A stretch of 7,293 nucleotides of DNA, taken from the NCBI GenBank assembly GCA_012514045.1, contig JAAZBA010000245.1:1-7293 (forward strand). The letters run 5' to 3'. Both the position numbers and the translations under genes were made by a program. Under the pieces are notes generated by a model. It worked only from the letters and a program-made list of their open reading frames with translations, did not search any database and had not been told where the DNA came from. How positions within the stretch are numbered: the first letter of the stretch is position 1; the number at the start of each line of letters is the position of its first letter. The stretch comes from Clostridiales bacterium (GTDB lineage Bacteria; Bacillota; Clostridia; Oscillospirales; QAMX01). Shown here in pieces: positions 1 through 6,338 of the stretch.

Positions 1-1391
1 GGGTGAGGAAAAATTACCGATTTGTGAAGGATATGGATCCCACAAGGATTGTGGAGGATAACTCCGTCTGTAATTATGACCACGTGGAGACGGACATCAA
101 CACCTGGCACTTCTACGCCAACGGCTATGAGGTTGTAAAGAAAGTGATTTCCGACTTTACCGAAGCCAATGTCATCGGCAGCAGTGCGAACTACACAGTA
201 GGCAACGTCATGGAGGATGTGCCGCTTATGAACAGCGAATGCGGCAACGTGTGGGGCATTGACGGAAGCGCCGGTGACTCCGATATGTCATGGCACTATC
301 ACTATATGATAAACCAGTTCCGCCTGGAGGAAAAGCTCTGCGGTTTTGTGTTTACCGAGTTCCACGATGTGGTAAACGAGTTCAACGGTTACTATAGAAT
401 CGACAATACCGAGAAGATGTTCGGTTTTGAGGAGTATGTGCCGGGCATGAGTATGGTCGATCTCCACACTCAGGACTTCCTAGCCTACGACGCGGTTCCC
501 ATGAGGACCGTAAAGGGCGGAGAAACCGTCAAAATCCCCCTATATATCTCGTCCTTCACAGATAAGTACCACGATAAGGATATGAAAATCCGCGCCGAGC
601 TATGGTATACCGACGACAGTGGTACTTGCCATTTCTTTGATGTAAAGGAAATCGGCATAAAATACAACCGCTACGGATTGATCGACACAGGGGAAGCGGA
701 GCTCAGGATGCCCCAAGAGGAAGCGGTTGCTGTGGCAAGGCTGTATCTTGAAACCGCCGATGGTGAGACCGTCATGAGAAACTTCACCACCTTTGACGTA
801 AGAGATGAGATAGAGGGTATTGAAATCCCCCTTGACAGCGCCGATGTTGAAGGTCACGGAAAATTCTGTCAGGAGGGAGCGAAACTCAACCTGTTTAACG
901 GCGCCTCAGCGAAGTTCGACATTCCCCTTGAGGGATTGGATTTGTCCAATGGTGTAGAAATCCTGTTTGAAGCCTCTGCAAGAGAGACGTTTACCCGAGA
1001 CCGTATAGGTGACGACGAAAACGAGCTGAAAGTGGGAAGCTACATGTTAGGCTACAGAGTGGATCCGGGAGAAAACCCCAATTGCTTCTTCATGACCGAT
1101 GAAAAGCTATATCCCTCTACGATGACTGTAAAGATAAACGAAAAGAGCATGAAAGTATTGCTCCCGGACAGTCCTGCTGACTCAAGAGGCTGTCTGTCAT
1201 GGCACTATCAGGCTCAGGACCGCCGCCTTGACGATGCCGGAACCTACGGCTATATGGTGTCGATAGTGCTTGACGGCGAGGACATAAAGAGCAATAAACT
1301 CTCTCTTGAAATCTCCTCTGACAGAGGCATATCCCTGTTCGGAAGAAACAGCGGCCGCTACCCTACAGGCCTGAGAGTAGCGGGCAGATAA
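1..1391 (+). CDS. Glycoside hydrolase family 2 protein, 3' part (5' end outside window)
   Basis: C-terminal 462 or so residues of a GH2-type retaining exo-glycosidase (beta-galactosidase, beta-glucuronidase or beta-mannosidase relatives). The frame is open to the window edge with no ribosome site before the GTG at 3, and the protein starts in mid-fold, so the gene is cut by the window, not by biology. Counting from codon 3, residues 10-20 (DMDPTRIVEDN) and the HFYANGYE stretch match the late TIM-barrel strands of GH2. NSECGNVWG places the likely nucleophile at Glu79 (bases 237-239). GFVFTEFHDVVNEFNGYY (114-131) fits the last barrel strand and loop. The general acid/base Asn-Glu motif would lie upstream and is not visible. 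Residues 150-462 are beta-rich and probably form C-terminal sandwich domains; I do not recognise their exact families. No signal peptide can be judged. It ends in TAA, convergent with the next gene. Family assignment is good; substrate unknown. Confidence 0.82.
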   Translation, partial: VRKNYRFVKDMDPTRIVEDNSVCNYDHVETDINTWHFYANGYEVVKKVISDFTEANVIGSSANYTVGNVMEDVPLMNSECGNVWGIDGSAGDSDMSWHYHYMINQFRLEEKLCGFVFTEFHDVVNEFNGYYRIDNTEKMFGFEEYVPGMSMVDLHTQDFLAYDAVPMRTVKGGETVKIPLYISSFTDKYHDKDMKIRAELWYTDDSGTCHFFDVKEIGIKYNRYGLIDTGEAELRMPQEEAVAVARLYLETADGETVMRNFTTFDVRDEIEGIEIPLDSADVEGHGKFCQEGAKLNLFNGASAKFDIPLEGLDLSNGVEILFEASARETFTRDRIGDDENELKVGSYMLGYRVDPGENPNCFFMTDEKLYPSTMTVKINEKSMKVLLPDSPADSRGCLSWHYQAQDRRLDDAGTYGYMVSIVLDGEDIKSNKLSLEISSDRGISLFGRNSGRYPTGLRVAGR

Positions 1392-1410
1392 ATAAAGACA
1401 AAACAAAAGA

Positions 1411-1446
1411 GAAAGAGCGCTCTGCTGCAAGGCGAAGCGTTCTTTT
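1411..1446. terminator. Hairpin between convergent genes, likely bidirectional terminator
   Basis: The arms GAAAGAGCGC (1411-1420) and GCGTTCTTTT (1437-1446) pair over 10 positions, including two G-T wobbles, around a 16-nt loop. It sits between the stop of the GH2 gene (1391) and the stop of the convergent amidohydrolase-fold gene (1450). On the minus strand the stem is followed by a T-rich run (complement of 1395-1410), which fits intrinsic termination of the minus-strand operon. On the plus strand the T-rich part lies inside the stem, so termination in that direction is less certain. Confidence 0.5.
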
Positions 1447-1449
1447 CAA

Positions 1450-2217
1450 TTAAATATCCATCAGTCTGTCCACAAATGAGTGACCGTCAAGGATGCGTTT
1501 TTTGATGTTGTCATCCACCGGATCCATGTCAATAATACATTTTGTGCTCATAAGAGCAAAAATCGGAGCGCAGGAGCCATACACAAGATAGTCTGAGAGA
1601 TCGGCGGAGTCTATGCGCTGGATATTGAACTGACCGGTACGAAGTCCGCTGATATCGGCGAAGACATTACCCCGGAACTTGATATTACTGCTCAGATACA
1701 TGATCTCGTCCAGGGCGATATTCGAAAGCAGCGTGGTGATGCCCGTATAGGTATATAGAAAATACTCAATATATGGAGTAGTCACGGCTTAAGGATGAAA
1801 CATATATGTGATGCGGTTGTCCTCCATACGAAGGTTGATTACCAGAGGGAGATTGTACTGAATAAGAGCGTCACAAAGCGTCTGAAGATGTGGATCGTTA
1901 AGCTGATAGCCGTGGAAGCCGGGGAAAATCTTTACCGCCCGGATTCCGGACTTAACGCCGCTAAGTAGCATGGACTCCCAGCCCGGATGGAGGGGATTTA
2001 TGGTTTGGGCATGGAGATAGGGAGTGCCGCTAAGCTTTTCTGAGAGCCTTGAATCCGCTTCCCAGGAATCCTCATAAAATATTGCCTCGAGGGAGGACAT
2101 AAGACCTCCATCAATTCCCGCCTTCCTGTGCTTTTCAAGCATGAGTCCGGGAGTGTTGGTTCTGACATGGTGAAAAGGCCAGTTTCCGGAGAAACAGTTG
2201 CAGTCGAACGTACGCAT
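1450..2217 (-). pseudogene. Amidohydrolase-fold protein lacking metal ligands, interrupted by an in-frame TAA
   Basis: Reads as one 255-position frame from ATG at 2217 to TAA at 1450-1452, broken by a single TAA at 1789-1791. The two halves are in the same frame: after the stop come GCC, GTG, ACT with no further stop for 112 codons. The whole length nearly equals the 251-residue intact neighbour, and the parts align in order (DCNCF with DIHAH, NVFADISG with NVWCDYAF, LVYGSCAP with ILYGSDMP). Start choice: GGAGG at 2226-2230 is 8 bases before ATG 2217, while an ATG at 2232 overlaps that site. The metal positions His-x-His, His, His and Asp of the amidohydrolase-2 (PF04909-like) fold appear here as Asn7/Phe9, Asn/Leu near 128, Asn166 and Cys216, so catalysis by the usual metal route is unlikely even without the stop. 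As it stands it would give a 142-residue N-terminal fragment; independent restart at GTG 1785 lacks a clear ribosome site. It could be a nonsense mutation or a sequencing error. Confidence 0.75.
1789..1791 (-). other. In-frame premature stop codon (TAA)
   Basis: The plus bases TTA at 1789-1791 read TAA on the minus strand, between codons for Pro142 (CCT) and Ala144 (GCC). TAA is one base from CAA, GAA, AAA, TCA, TTA, TAC and TAT, so a single substitution in any of these would create it. I see no recoding signal of a known type: it is not TGA, so selenocysteine is excluded, and no CARYYA-like readthrough context follows. TAA also ends the GH2 and AraC genes here, so genome-wide reassignment of TAA is not supported. 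Confidence 0.85.
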
Positions 2218-2225
2218 TATGTATA

Positions 2226-2230
2226 CCTCC
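2226..2230 (-). promoter_or_regulatory. Ribosome binding site fixing the start of the interrupted gene at 2217
   Basis: GGAGG(T) on the minus strand, 8 bases before ATG 2217. It lies inside the codons that would follow the alternative ATG at 2232, which itself has no upstream site. The shorter protein, beginning MRTFDCN, is therefore preferred. Confidence 0.75.
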
Positions 2231-2235
2231 ATTTC

Positions 2236-2991
2236 CTACAGACGGAAGCTTCTGTCAAGAAGTTTTTGGGAGTTTTTATAGAATATCATATCGCGCTGCT
2301 CCCCGGAAAGATTGGCGGACAGAATCTTGCCGATGTTCACAGGCACCGACACACCGGGCATGTCGCTTCCGTAGAGAATACGCTCCGCTCCCAGCATTTC
2401 CACAGTGTAGTCCATCGCGTCGCCTCCGAATACAGAGAAGGCATAGTCGCACCAGACATTTTTACATTCTGCGATGGCGGGTATGGCGTTGTAGCAGCTG
2501 CCGCCGAAATGAGCCATAATGATTTTCGTTTTTGGGTAGCGCTTCGCGATTTTTGATATGTTTATGCCCGTGCTCTCGGTGGGTATAACCCGTTCAACCT
2601 TGAGGAATGTATGATAAACCACCGGCATTCCGTAATCCTCGGCAAATTCCATCACCTTACCCGCTCTGTCATCGTCCGCAGGAGTTGAGACCCAGAGCTT
2701 TATAAGGCTCATTCCCTGTTCCTCAAAGCCTCTCTTCAGTACATCAAGAGTGTCGGAGTTTGAGGGGTTCGCGTATACCGCGCCGCCGAAGCGTTTCGGA
2801 TGCTTCCTGATAAGCTCCGCCACGGCAGCATTGTTGCGGCGAACAATATCCTCGGTAGGGTAGTAGCCTCCGTCAACGCTTGACACGTAGGCTTTGTCAA
2901 TGCCGTAAACTTCCATTATATGGAGCAGGTTTTCGGTGCATTGCTCCGTTGAGGGCTGAAAGTGAAGATGGGCGTGTATATCGATTATCAT
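2236..2991 (-). CDS. Amidohydrolase-2 family metal-dependent hydrolase/decarboxylase (intact)
   Basis: A 251-residue TIM-barrel metal hydrolase of the amidohydrolase superfamily (PF04909-like: 2-pyrone-4,6-dicarboxylate lactonase, ACMSD-type decarboxylases and many uncharacterised enzymes). Visible ligand motifs in order: DIHAH at the first strand (His6, His8), VVYHTF (His127), IMAHFGG (His161) and LYGSDMPG (Asp210). That is a full canonical set for a mono-metal site. No signal peptide, so it is cytoplasmic. ATG 2991 is 7 bases after AGGAGG (2999-3004), which overlaps the end of the AraC gene, so the two genes are probably co-transcribed and translationally coupled. The next gene starts 18 bases after its TAG stop and encodes a ligand-less homologue. 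Beside a sugar importer and a glycosidase, a plausible role is hydrolysis of a lactone or decarboxylation of an acid released from an imported glycoside; this is inference, and the substrate is unknown. Confidence 0.85.
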   Translation of the reverse strand: MIIDIHAHLHFQPSTEQCTENLLHIMEVYGIDKAYVSSVDGGYYPTEDIVRRNNAAVAELIRKHPKRFGGAVYANPSNSDTLDVLKRGFEEQGMSLIKLWVSTPADDDRAGKVMEFAEDYGMPVVYHTFLKVERVIPTESTGINISKIAKRYPKTKIIMAHFGGSCYNAIPAIAECKNVWCDYAFSVFGGDAMDYTVEMLGAERILYGSDMPGVSVPVNIGKILSANLSGEQRDMIFYKNSQKLLDRSFRL

Positions 2992-2993
2992 GC

Positions 2994-5129
2994 TTATTCC
3001 TCCTCTGCGCTGCTCAACCGTCTGTATTCCGACGGTGACATATGCATAAGTTCCTTAAAGCGGGTGACAAAGTATGACGAGGAGTAAAAACCTGTATCCT
3101 CAGCGATTTCATATATGTTTTTGTCGGTGGATCTGAGCAAGCGCTTAGCCAGCTCCATTCGTGATGTTGTGATATATTCCTTGAAGCCGAAGCCGGTTTC
3201 ATCTCGTATAATCCTGCCGCAGATATAGTTGGAAACGGAAAAATGCTCTGCCACAGAGGACAGCGTGAGATTCCCGTCGGTATAATGCTCCTCGAGGTAG
3301 TTAAGCAGCTCATCCCTAAGCTTGGAGCTGCTGCTTTTACGTTCATTAAGCTGCCGGTCGCATACGAGACTGATGCTTTCGTCCATGGTTTTGCAAAGTT
3401 CTTTCACGTTCCGGAAGGAACGCAGGGCAGAAACTTGGCTGTCAGGCAGCTCAATGCCGAGCGTATCTGTGAGATTCAGGTAGCTGACAACCAGCTCATA
3501 CCCTCTGTAGAGCCTCTCTCTGTAAGGAATGCGCTCGTCAAGCAGTAATTCCTCCAGCTCCGACAATGTCTTTGACGCCTCTTCATATGCTCCGGATTGT
3601 ACGCTCTGCAGGAAATGGGAAAGGGTATTGTTTCCAAAAACGGATGTTGAGGTGCCCAAACGGCGGAAAGCGTTGATTCTTGACCGGAGATACGCCCGTC
3701 TTAGGCCGTCTGCGTCTTTGACAATTCCGCTGGAGCCTAAGATCTGTTTGCTGTCAAGGAGAGAACGAAGCTCATTCTCAAGAATCTCAGGGATAGAATC
3801 GGTGTAGTCGCTGTTTTCAAGCACAAACAAAAATACCGTACCTGAGGGCACTGCGGGTTCGTCGGGAGCGGCATCGGTGATATATAGATTAAGAGGCAGC
3901 TTCTCGGTCATAATTCTTGTTATCCTGTCGGAGCTGTCGGGGCTGAGGGTTAGGTTAACGGCGGTGAAAAGGAGAAAGCAGTGCTGGGAAAAGGCGTGAT
4001 TGAAAACATATTCCATGCTGCTTGTTGGAATCCCGTTGAGGAAACTCTGAAGCATTGCCTCAATAAGCTGCCTTCTGGTCTTTCTTACATCGGATTCCAT
4101 CTCCAAGTTCTCATGTAAAAGCTCGTCGGCTCTTTCCTGAGCGTCGGTGATAAGCCTCTCAAGGGTCTTGAGCTCGCTGTCCAGGGTGTCCTCAGAGGTA
4201 TGAATTGTCTCAAGTGTACGGCGGATTGGGCGATACATTATATAAAGTGACACGCTGCAAAGGAGAATCAGCACAACGATAACCACAAGCAGCTCTATTC
4301 GCATGGTGCGGTAGTAGTTTTCAATCTCGGAACGAAGGGTCTCGTCAATGGGAGATATGGCAAAGCGCAGATTGCTCCAGGGCGCTGTCCCATGGGTTAT
4401 GTAAACGTCTCCGGAGCTGTCAAAGTCCTTTGTTGAGAAGAAGAGCCTGTCTCCGGAATAGACAGCGAGACCGCACTGGGCGGTGGGATAGTAGCCGAAG
4501 AAGCTCTCCGTAAGAGTGTCGGCGGTGAGCTCATAGAACACCACCGCGTCGGTATAGGCTCCGTAGGACAGGTTGACGGTACGTAAAATGTAAATTGAGG
4601 AGCTCTCCTCCATACCGTAGGCGGCAGGGGAGAACAGGCGGAGCTTTTCGGCTTCCCTGTCGTTGAGCATGGCTTTGAATGCGGCAGAGGCTTCGTATTG
4701 ATCTTTAAACATCTTATCGGAGAACTGGGGGATTGTATAAGCGAACTCCGTTGTGATTATTTTGTCGAAATCATATAAATACAGACCCATCTCCTGTACA
4801 CCCTGAACCATGTCACAGTAGTCCAGAAGCGTCTTTGTGGCTTCGTGGACATACCAGCTATTCTTTTTGAAAGCATTAATGGAGAAATTCTTCTCCACGC
4901 TGATTTTTGCCGCGTTCAGATCAATTTCATGGGTCTTTTCTGACCAGAAGGCGGAGAAATATAAGCTCATAGCGCTGGTATTCTGCTCATTAAGGCGCTC
5001 AAGCTCCCGATAACTGTTGCTGAGGCTGATATATTGGAGCAGCGCAAAGGGGAGGACGATGATGAAAACCAGCACAAGCAGCAAGCGCCAAAGGTAACCC
5101 CTGCGGCGAAGCTTCTTAATAAAACTCAA
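2994..5129 (-). CDS. Membrane-anchored AraC-family transcriptional regulator with extracellular sensor
   Basis: A 711-residue one-component sensor-regulator. Order: a short basic N-terminus (FIKKLRRRG); TM1 about residues 14-34 (LLLVLVFIIVLPFALLQYI); an extracellular domain 35-277, probably Cache-like; TM2 about 278-299 (ELLVVIVVLILLCSVSLYI); a charged, probably coiled-coil stretch 310-360; a variable middle region; and a C-terminal AraC domain about 605-711. The latter has helix-turn-helix units LTLSSVAEHFSVSNYICGR and IYEIAEDTGFYSSSYFVTRF, then the family ending MSPSEYRR. Proteins of this design usually sit beside LplB/YtcP/LipO sugar transporters and control them. Start choice: TTG at 5129 lies 10 bases after AAGGAAGGA and directly before the basic-TM1 pattern; the in-frame ATG at 5198 adds 23 residues but has no ribosome site. 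It is first in a minus-strand operon with the amidohydrolases. Its ligand is probably a sugar or glycoside (inference). Confidence 0.88.
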   Translation of the reverse strand: MSFIKKLRRRGYLWRLLLVLVFIIVLPFALLQYISLSNSYRELERLNEQNTSAMSLYFSAFWSEKTHEIDLNAAKISVEKNFSINAFKKNSWYVHEATKTLLDYCDMVQGVQEMGLYLYDFDKIITTEFAYTIPQFSDKMFKDQYEASAAFKAMLNDREAEKLRLFSPAAYGMEESSSIYILRTVNLSYGAYTDAVVFYELTADTLTESFFGYYPTAQCGLAVYSGDRLFFSTKDFDSSGDVYITHGTAPWSNLRFAISPIDETLRSEIENYYRTMRIELLVVIVVLILLCSVSLYIMYRPIRRTLETIHTSEDTLDSELKTLERLITDAQERADELLHENLEMESDVRKTRRQLIEAMLQSFLNGIPTSSMEYVFNHAFSQHCFLLFTAVNLTLSPDSSDRITRIMTEKLPLNLYITDAAPDEPAVPSGTVFLFVLENSDYTDSIPEILENELRSLLDSKQILGSSGIVKDADGLRRAYLRSRINAFRRLGTSTSVFGNNTLSHFLQSVQSGAYEEASKTLSELEELLLDERIPYRERLYRGYELVVSYLNLTDTLGIELPDSQVSALRSFRNVKELCKTMDESISLVCDRQLNERKSSSSKLRDELLNYLEEHYTDGNLTLSSVAEHFSVSNYICGRIIRDETGFGFKEYITTSRMELAKRLLRSTDKNIYEIAEDTGFYSSSYFVTRFKELMHMSPSEYRRLSSAEEE
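2999..3004 (-). promoter_or_regulatory. Ribosome binding site of the intact amidohydrolase, inside the regulator's 3' end
   Basis: A perfect AGGAGG, 7 bases before ATG 2991, lies within the last codons of the AraC gene (the Glu-Glu-Glu end), whose stop is at 2994-2996. The arrangement suggests translational coupling of regulator and enzyme. Confidence 0.8.
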
Positions 5130-5139
5130 GGGACTTGCA

Positions 5140-5148
5140 TCCTTCCTT
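5140..5148 (-). promoter_or_regulatory. Ribosome binding site supporting the TTG start of the AraC gene
   Basis: AAGGAAGGA on the minus strand ends 10 bases before TTG 5129. The spacing is slightly long, but this is the only purine-rich site near a usable start in this frame. The ATG at 5198 is preceded by AT-rich sequence with no such site. Confidence 0.5.
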
Positions 5149-5176
5149 TTAAGAACAAAAAATGTATATGGTGTTC

Positions 5177-5189
5177 TGTTGTGACAACA
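5177..5189. promoter_or_regulatory. 13-bp perfect palindrome, candidate operator
   Basis: TGTTGT-G-ACAACA has perfect 6-bp arms around one central base, lying in the divergent region just upstream of the AraC gene. A 1-base spacer cannot form an RNA hairpin of use, so a dimeric DNA-binding protein is the more likely reader. AraC proteins usually bind direct repeats as monomers or through two HTH units, so another regulator may be involved. If the TTG start is wrong, the site lies in the coding start of the longer form. Confidence 0.35.
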
Positions 5190-5211
5190 TTGTAACATAA
5201 TTTACGTTAAA

Positions 5212-5217
5212 AGTATA
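5212..5217 (-). promoter_or_regulatory. Candidate -10 element for the AraC operon
   Basis: TATACT on the minus strand, one base from the TATAAT consensus, lies about 80 bases before the TTG start. No good -35 hexamer is seen 16-18 bases upstream (AAATGT is the nearest), so this would be a weak or activator-dependent promoter. The element is nested in the 10-bp palindrome AAGTATACTT (5211-5220). Confidence 0.35.
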
Positions 5218-5280
5218 CTTAAGTTTTCTGAAATACATTTAGGAAAAATCAAAATCAAGCAAAAATTCGTTTAATTCATA

Positions 5281-5295
5281 ACTGTTTTTTAAAAA
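5281..5295 (+). promoter_or_regulatory. A/T-rich tract upstream of the permease promoter, UP-element-like
   Basis: A run of six T followed by five A (5285-5295), containing the palindrome TTTTTAAAAA, ends 7 bases before the candidate -35 at 5303. This is where an UP element contacting the RNA polymerase alpha subunit would lie. The surrounding 5199-5300 is generally A/T-rich. An architectural or regulator-binding role is equally possible. Confidence 0.3.
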
Positions 5296-5302
5296 GCTGA
5301 AC

Positions 5303-5332
5303 TTTACAGAGGGAATGTTGATGTAGTATCAT
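5303..5332 (+). promoter_or_regulatory. Candidate sigma-A promoter of the permease operon
   Basis: TTTACA (5303-5308), an 18-base spacer and TATCAT (5327-5332) precede the permease gene. Transcription would begin near 5339, leaving a leader of about 40 bases. Both boxes deviate from consensus (two of six positions or fewer each), as expected for a promoter that needs an activator such as the divergent AraC protein. Confidence 0.4.
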
Positions 5333-5368
5333 ATATATAAGGGATTATTAAGAAACATGAACAAGAAA

Positions 5369-5373
5369 AGAGG
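5369..5373 (+). promoter_or_regulatory. Ribosome binding site favouring start at 5381
   Basis: AGAGG ends 7 bases before ATG 5381. The upstream ATG at 5357 has only AAGGGA about 12 bases away, and the ATG at 5375 would sit almost on top of the site. The start at 5381 is therefore preferred. Confidence 0.55.
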
Positions 5374-5380
5374 TATGCTT

Positions 5381-6322
5381 ATGATTTCTTCGCGGATATC
5401 CCAAAAGAAGATCGAGCGGAAAAGAATCCTGAAATTAATTAAAAAGAATTGGCAGATGTATCTGTTTGTATTACCGGCGGTTGTATGGTATATAATCTTT
5501 GCCTACGGACCTCTGTACGGACTCCAGATCGCCTTCAAGGATTTCAACGGCGCGCTGGGTATTTGGGGCAGCCCATGGGTAGGATTAAAGCACTTCCGCA
5601 ATTTTTTCAGCTCCTACTACTTCTGGCCGCTTATACGTAATACAATCCTGCTTTCCACATATTCACTGGCAGCAGGATTTCCGATCCCCATAATTCTGGC
5701 TCTCATGCTCAATGAAGTTAAGAGTTATCGTTACAAAAAGTTCGTACAAACCGTCACATACGCTCCACATTTTATCTCTACCGTCGTTATGGTGGGTATG
5801 ATAACGATCGTCATGTCCCCCTCAAACGGCATTATAAACAACGTCATCAGGGCTCTGGGCGGTGAGACAGTATTTTTCCTGACGGATCCCGCGAAGTTTC
5901 GCCATATCTACGTATGGTCCGGAGTCTGGCAGGGTGCCGGATGGGGAAGCATCATCTACCTGGCAGCCCTCTCCGGAGTGGACCCCGAGCAGCATGAGGC
6001 GGCGATTATTGACGGCGCGTCAAGAATACAGAGAATCTGGTACATAAATATCCCCGTGCTTCTCCCCACAATGTCCATTCTTCTCATTTTAAATGCCGGA
6101 AGCATCCTGAATGTAGGCTTTGAAAAGGTGTTCCTGCTGCAAAACGACTTGGTCCGTGACGTGGCGGAGGTCATATCCACCTATGTCTACAAGCGAGGAC
6201 TTATAAAAGCGGAGTACTCATTCTCCTCAGCTGTTGGTCTTTTCAATAACGTGGTCAACTTTATACTTATAATCACAGTCAACGGTATAACCCGGCAGCT
6301 TTCGGGCAACAGCCTGTTCTGA
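5381..6322 (+). CDS. Sugar ABC transporter permease, LplB type
   Basis: A 313-residue inner-membrane permease of the binding-protein-dependent (MalF/UgpA-like) class, LplB subgroup; eight more residues if translation starts at ATG 5357. After a basic cytoplasmic N-terminus (KKIERKRILKLIKK) comes TM1 (MYLFVLPAVVWYIIFAY). The GPLYGLQIAFKDFN stretch is typical of the LplB group. About six TM helices are visible in total. The EAA loop that docks the ATPase is EQHEAAIIDGASRIQRIWYI, with the key Glu-Ala-Ala and Gly at about 206-208 and 212. It pairs with the next gene to form the heterodimeric channel. No ATPase gene is nearby; such systems commonly share an MsmX-type ATPase encoded elsewhere. The cargo is likely an oligosaccharide or glycoside, but the permease does not show which. 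First gene of a plus-strand operon, divergent from the AraC regulator. Confidence 0.93.
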   Translation: MISSRISQKKIERKRILKLIKKNWQMYLFVLPAVVWYIIFAYGPLYGLQIAFKDFNGALGIWGSPWVGLKHFRNFFSSYYFWPLIRNTILLSTYSLAAGFPIPIILALMLNEVKSYRYKKFVQTVTYAPHFISTVVMVGMITIVMSPSNGIINNVIRALGGETVFFLTDPAKFRHIYVWSGVWQGAGWGSIIYLAALSGVDPEQHEAAIIDGASRIQRIWYINIPVLLPTMSILLILNAGSILNVGFEKVFLLQNDLVRDVAEVISTYVYKRGLIKAEYSFSSAVGLFNNVVNFILIITVNGITRQLSGNSLF

Positions 6323-6323
6323 G

Positions 6324-6331
6324 AAGGGAGG
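6324..6331 (+). promoter_or_regulatory. Strong ribosome binding site of the second permease
   Basis: AAGGGAGG, 7 bases before ATG 6339, immediately follows the TGA stop of the first permease at 6320-6322. It supports the chosen start and coupled translation of the two channel subunits. Confidence 0.8.
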
Positions 6332-6338
6332 AAACAAG

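Noticed and set aside
3..1391. Complete gene starting at GTG 3
   Set aside because: The protein would begin in the middle of the GH2 barrel, lacking the sugar-binding and immunoglobulin-like domains and the acid/base residue; only two bases precede it, so it is cut by the window edge.
1450..1785. Separate 111-residue gene starting at GTG 1785
   Set aside because: There is no convincing ribosome site before 1785, the frame is continuous with the upstream half apart from one TAA, and its motifs are the C-terminal half of the amidohydrolase fold.
1789..1791. Programmed recoding or an alternative genetic code at the internal TAA
   Set aside because: TAA is used as the normal stop by the GH2 and AraC genes in this window, and no known readthrough or selenocysteine signal is visible.
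2128..2556. 142-residue plus-strand open frame over the two amidohydrolase genes
   Set aside because: It lies antisense to two genes with clear family motifs, spans their junction, has no ribosome site of note and shows no recognisable motif.
3243..3807. Plus-strand open frames of 101 and 92 residues inside the AraC gene
   Set aside because: They are antisense to well-supported coding sequence and have serine/arginine-rich, low-complexity content typical of shadow frames.
5238..5265. AAAATCA-like direct repeats in the A/T-rich spacer as possible AraC sites or a repeat array
   Set aside because: The repeats are short, A-rich and few; they are not distinguishable from base composition in this region.
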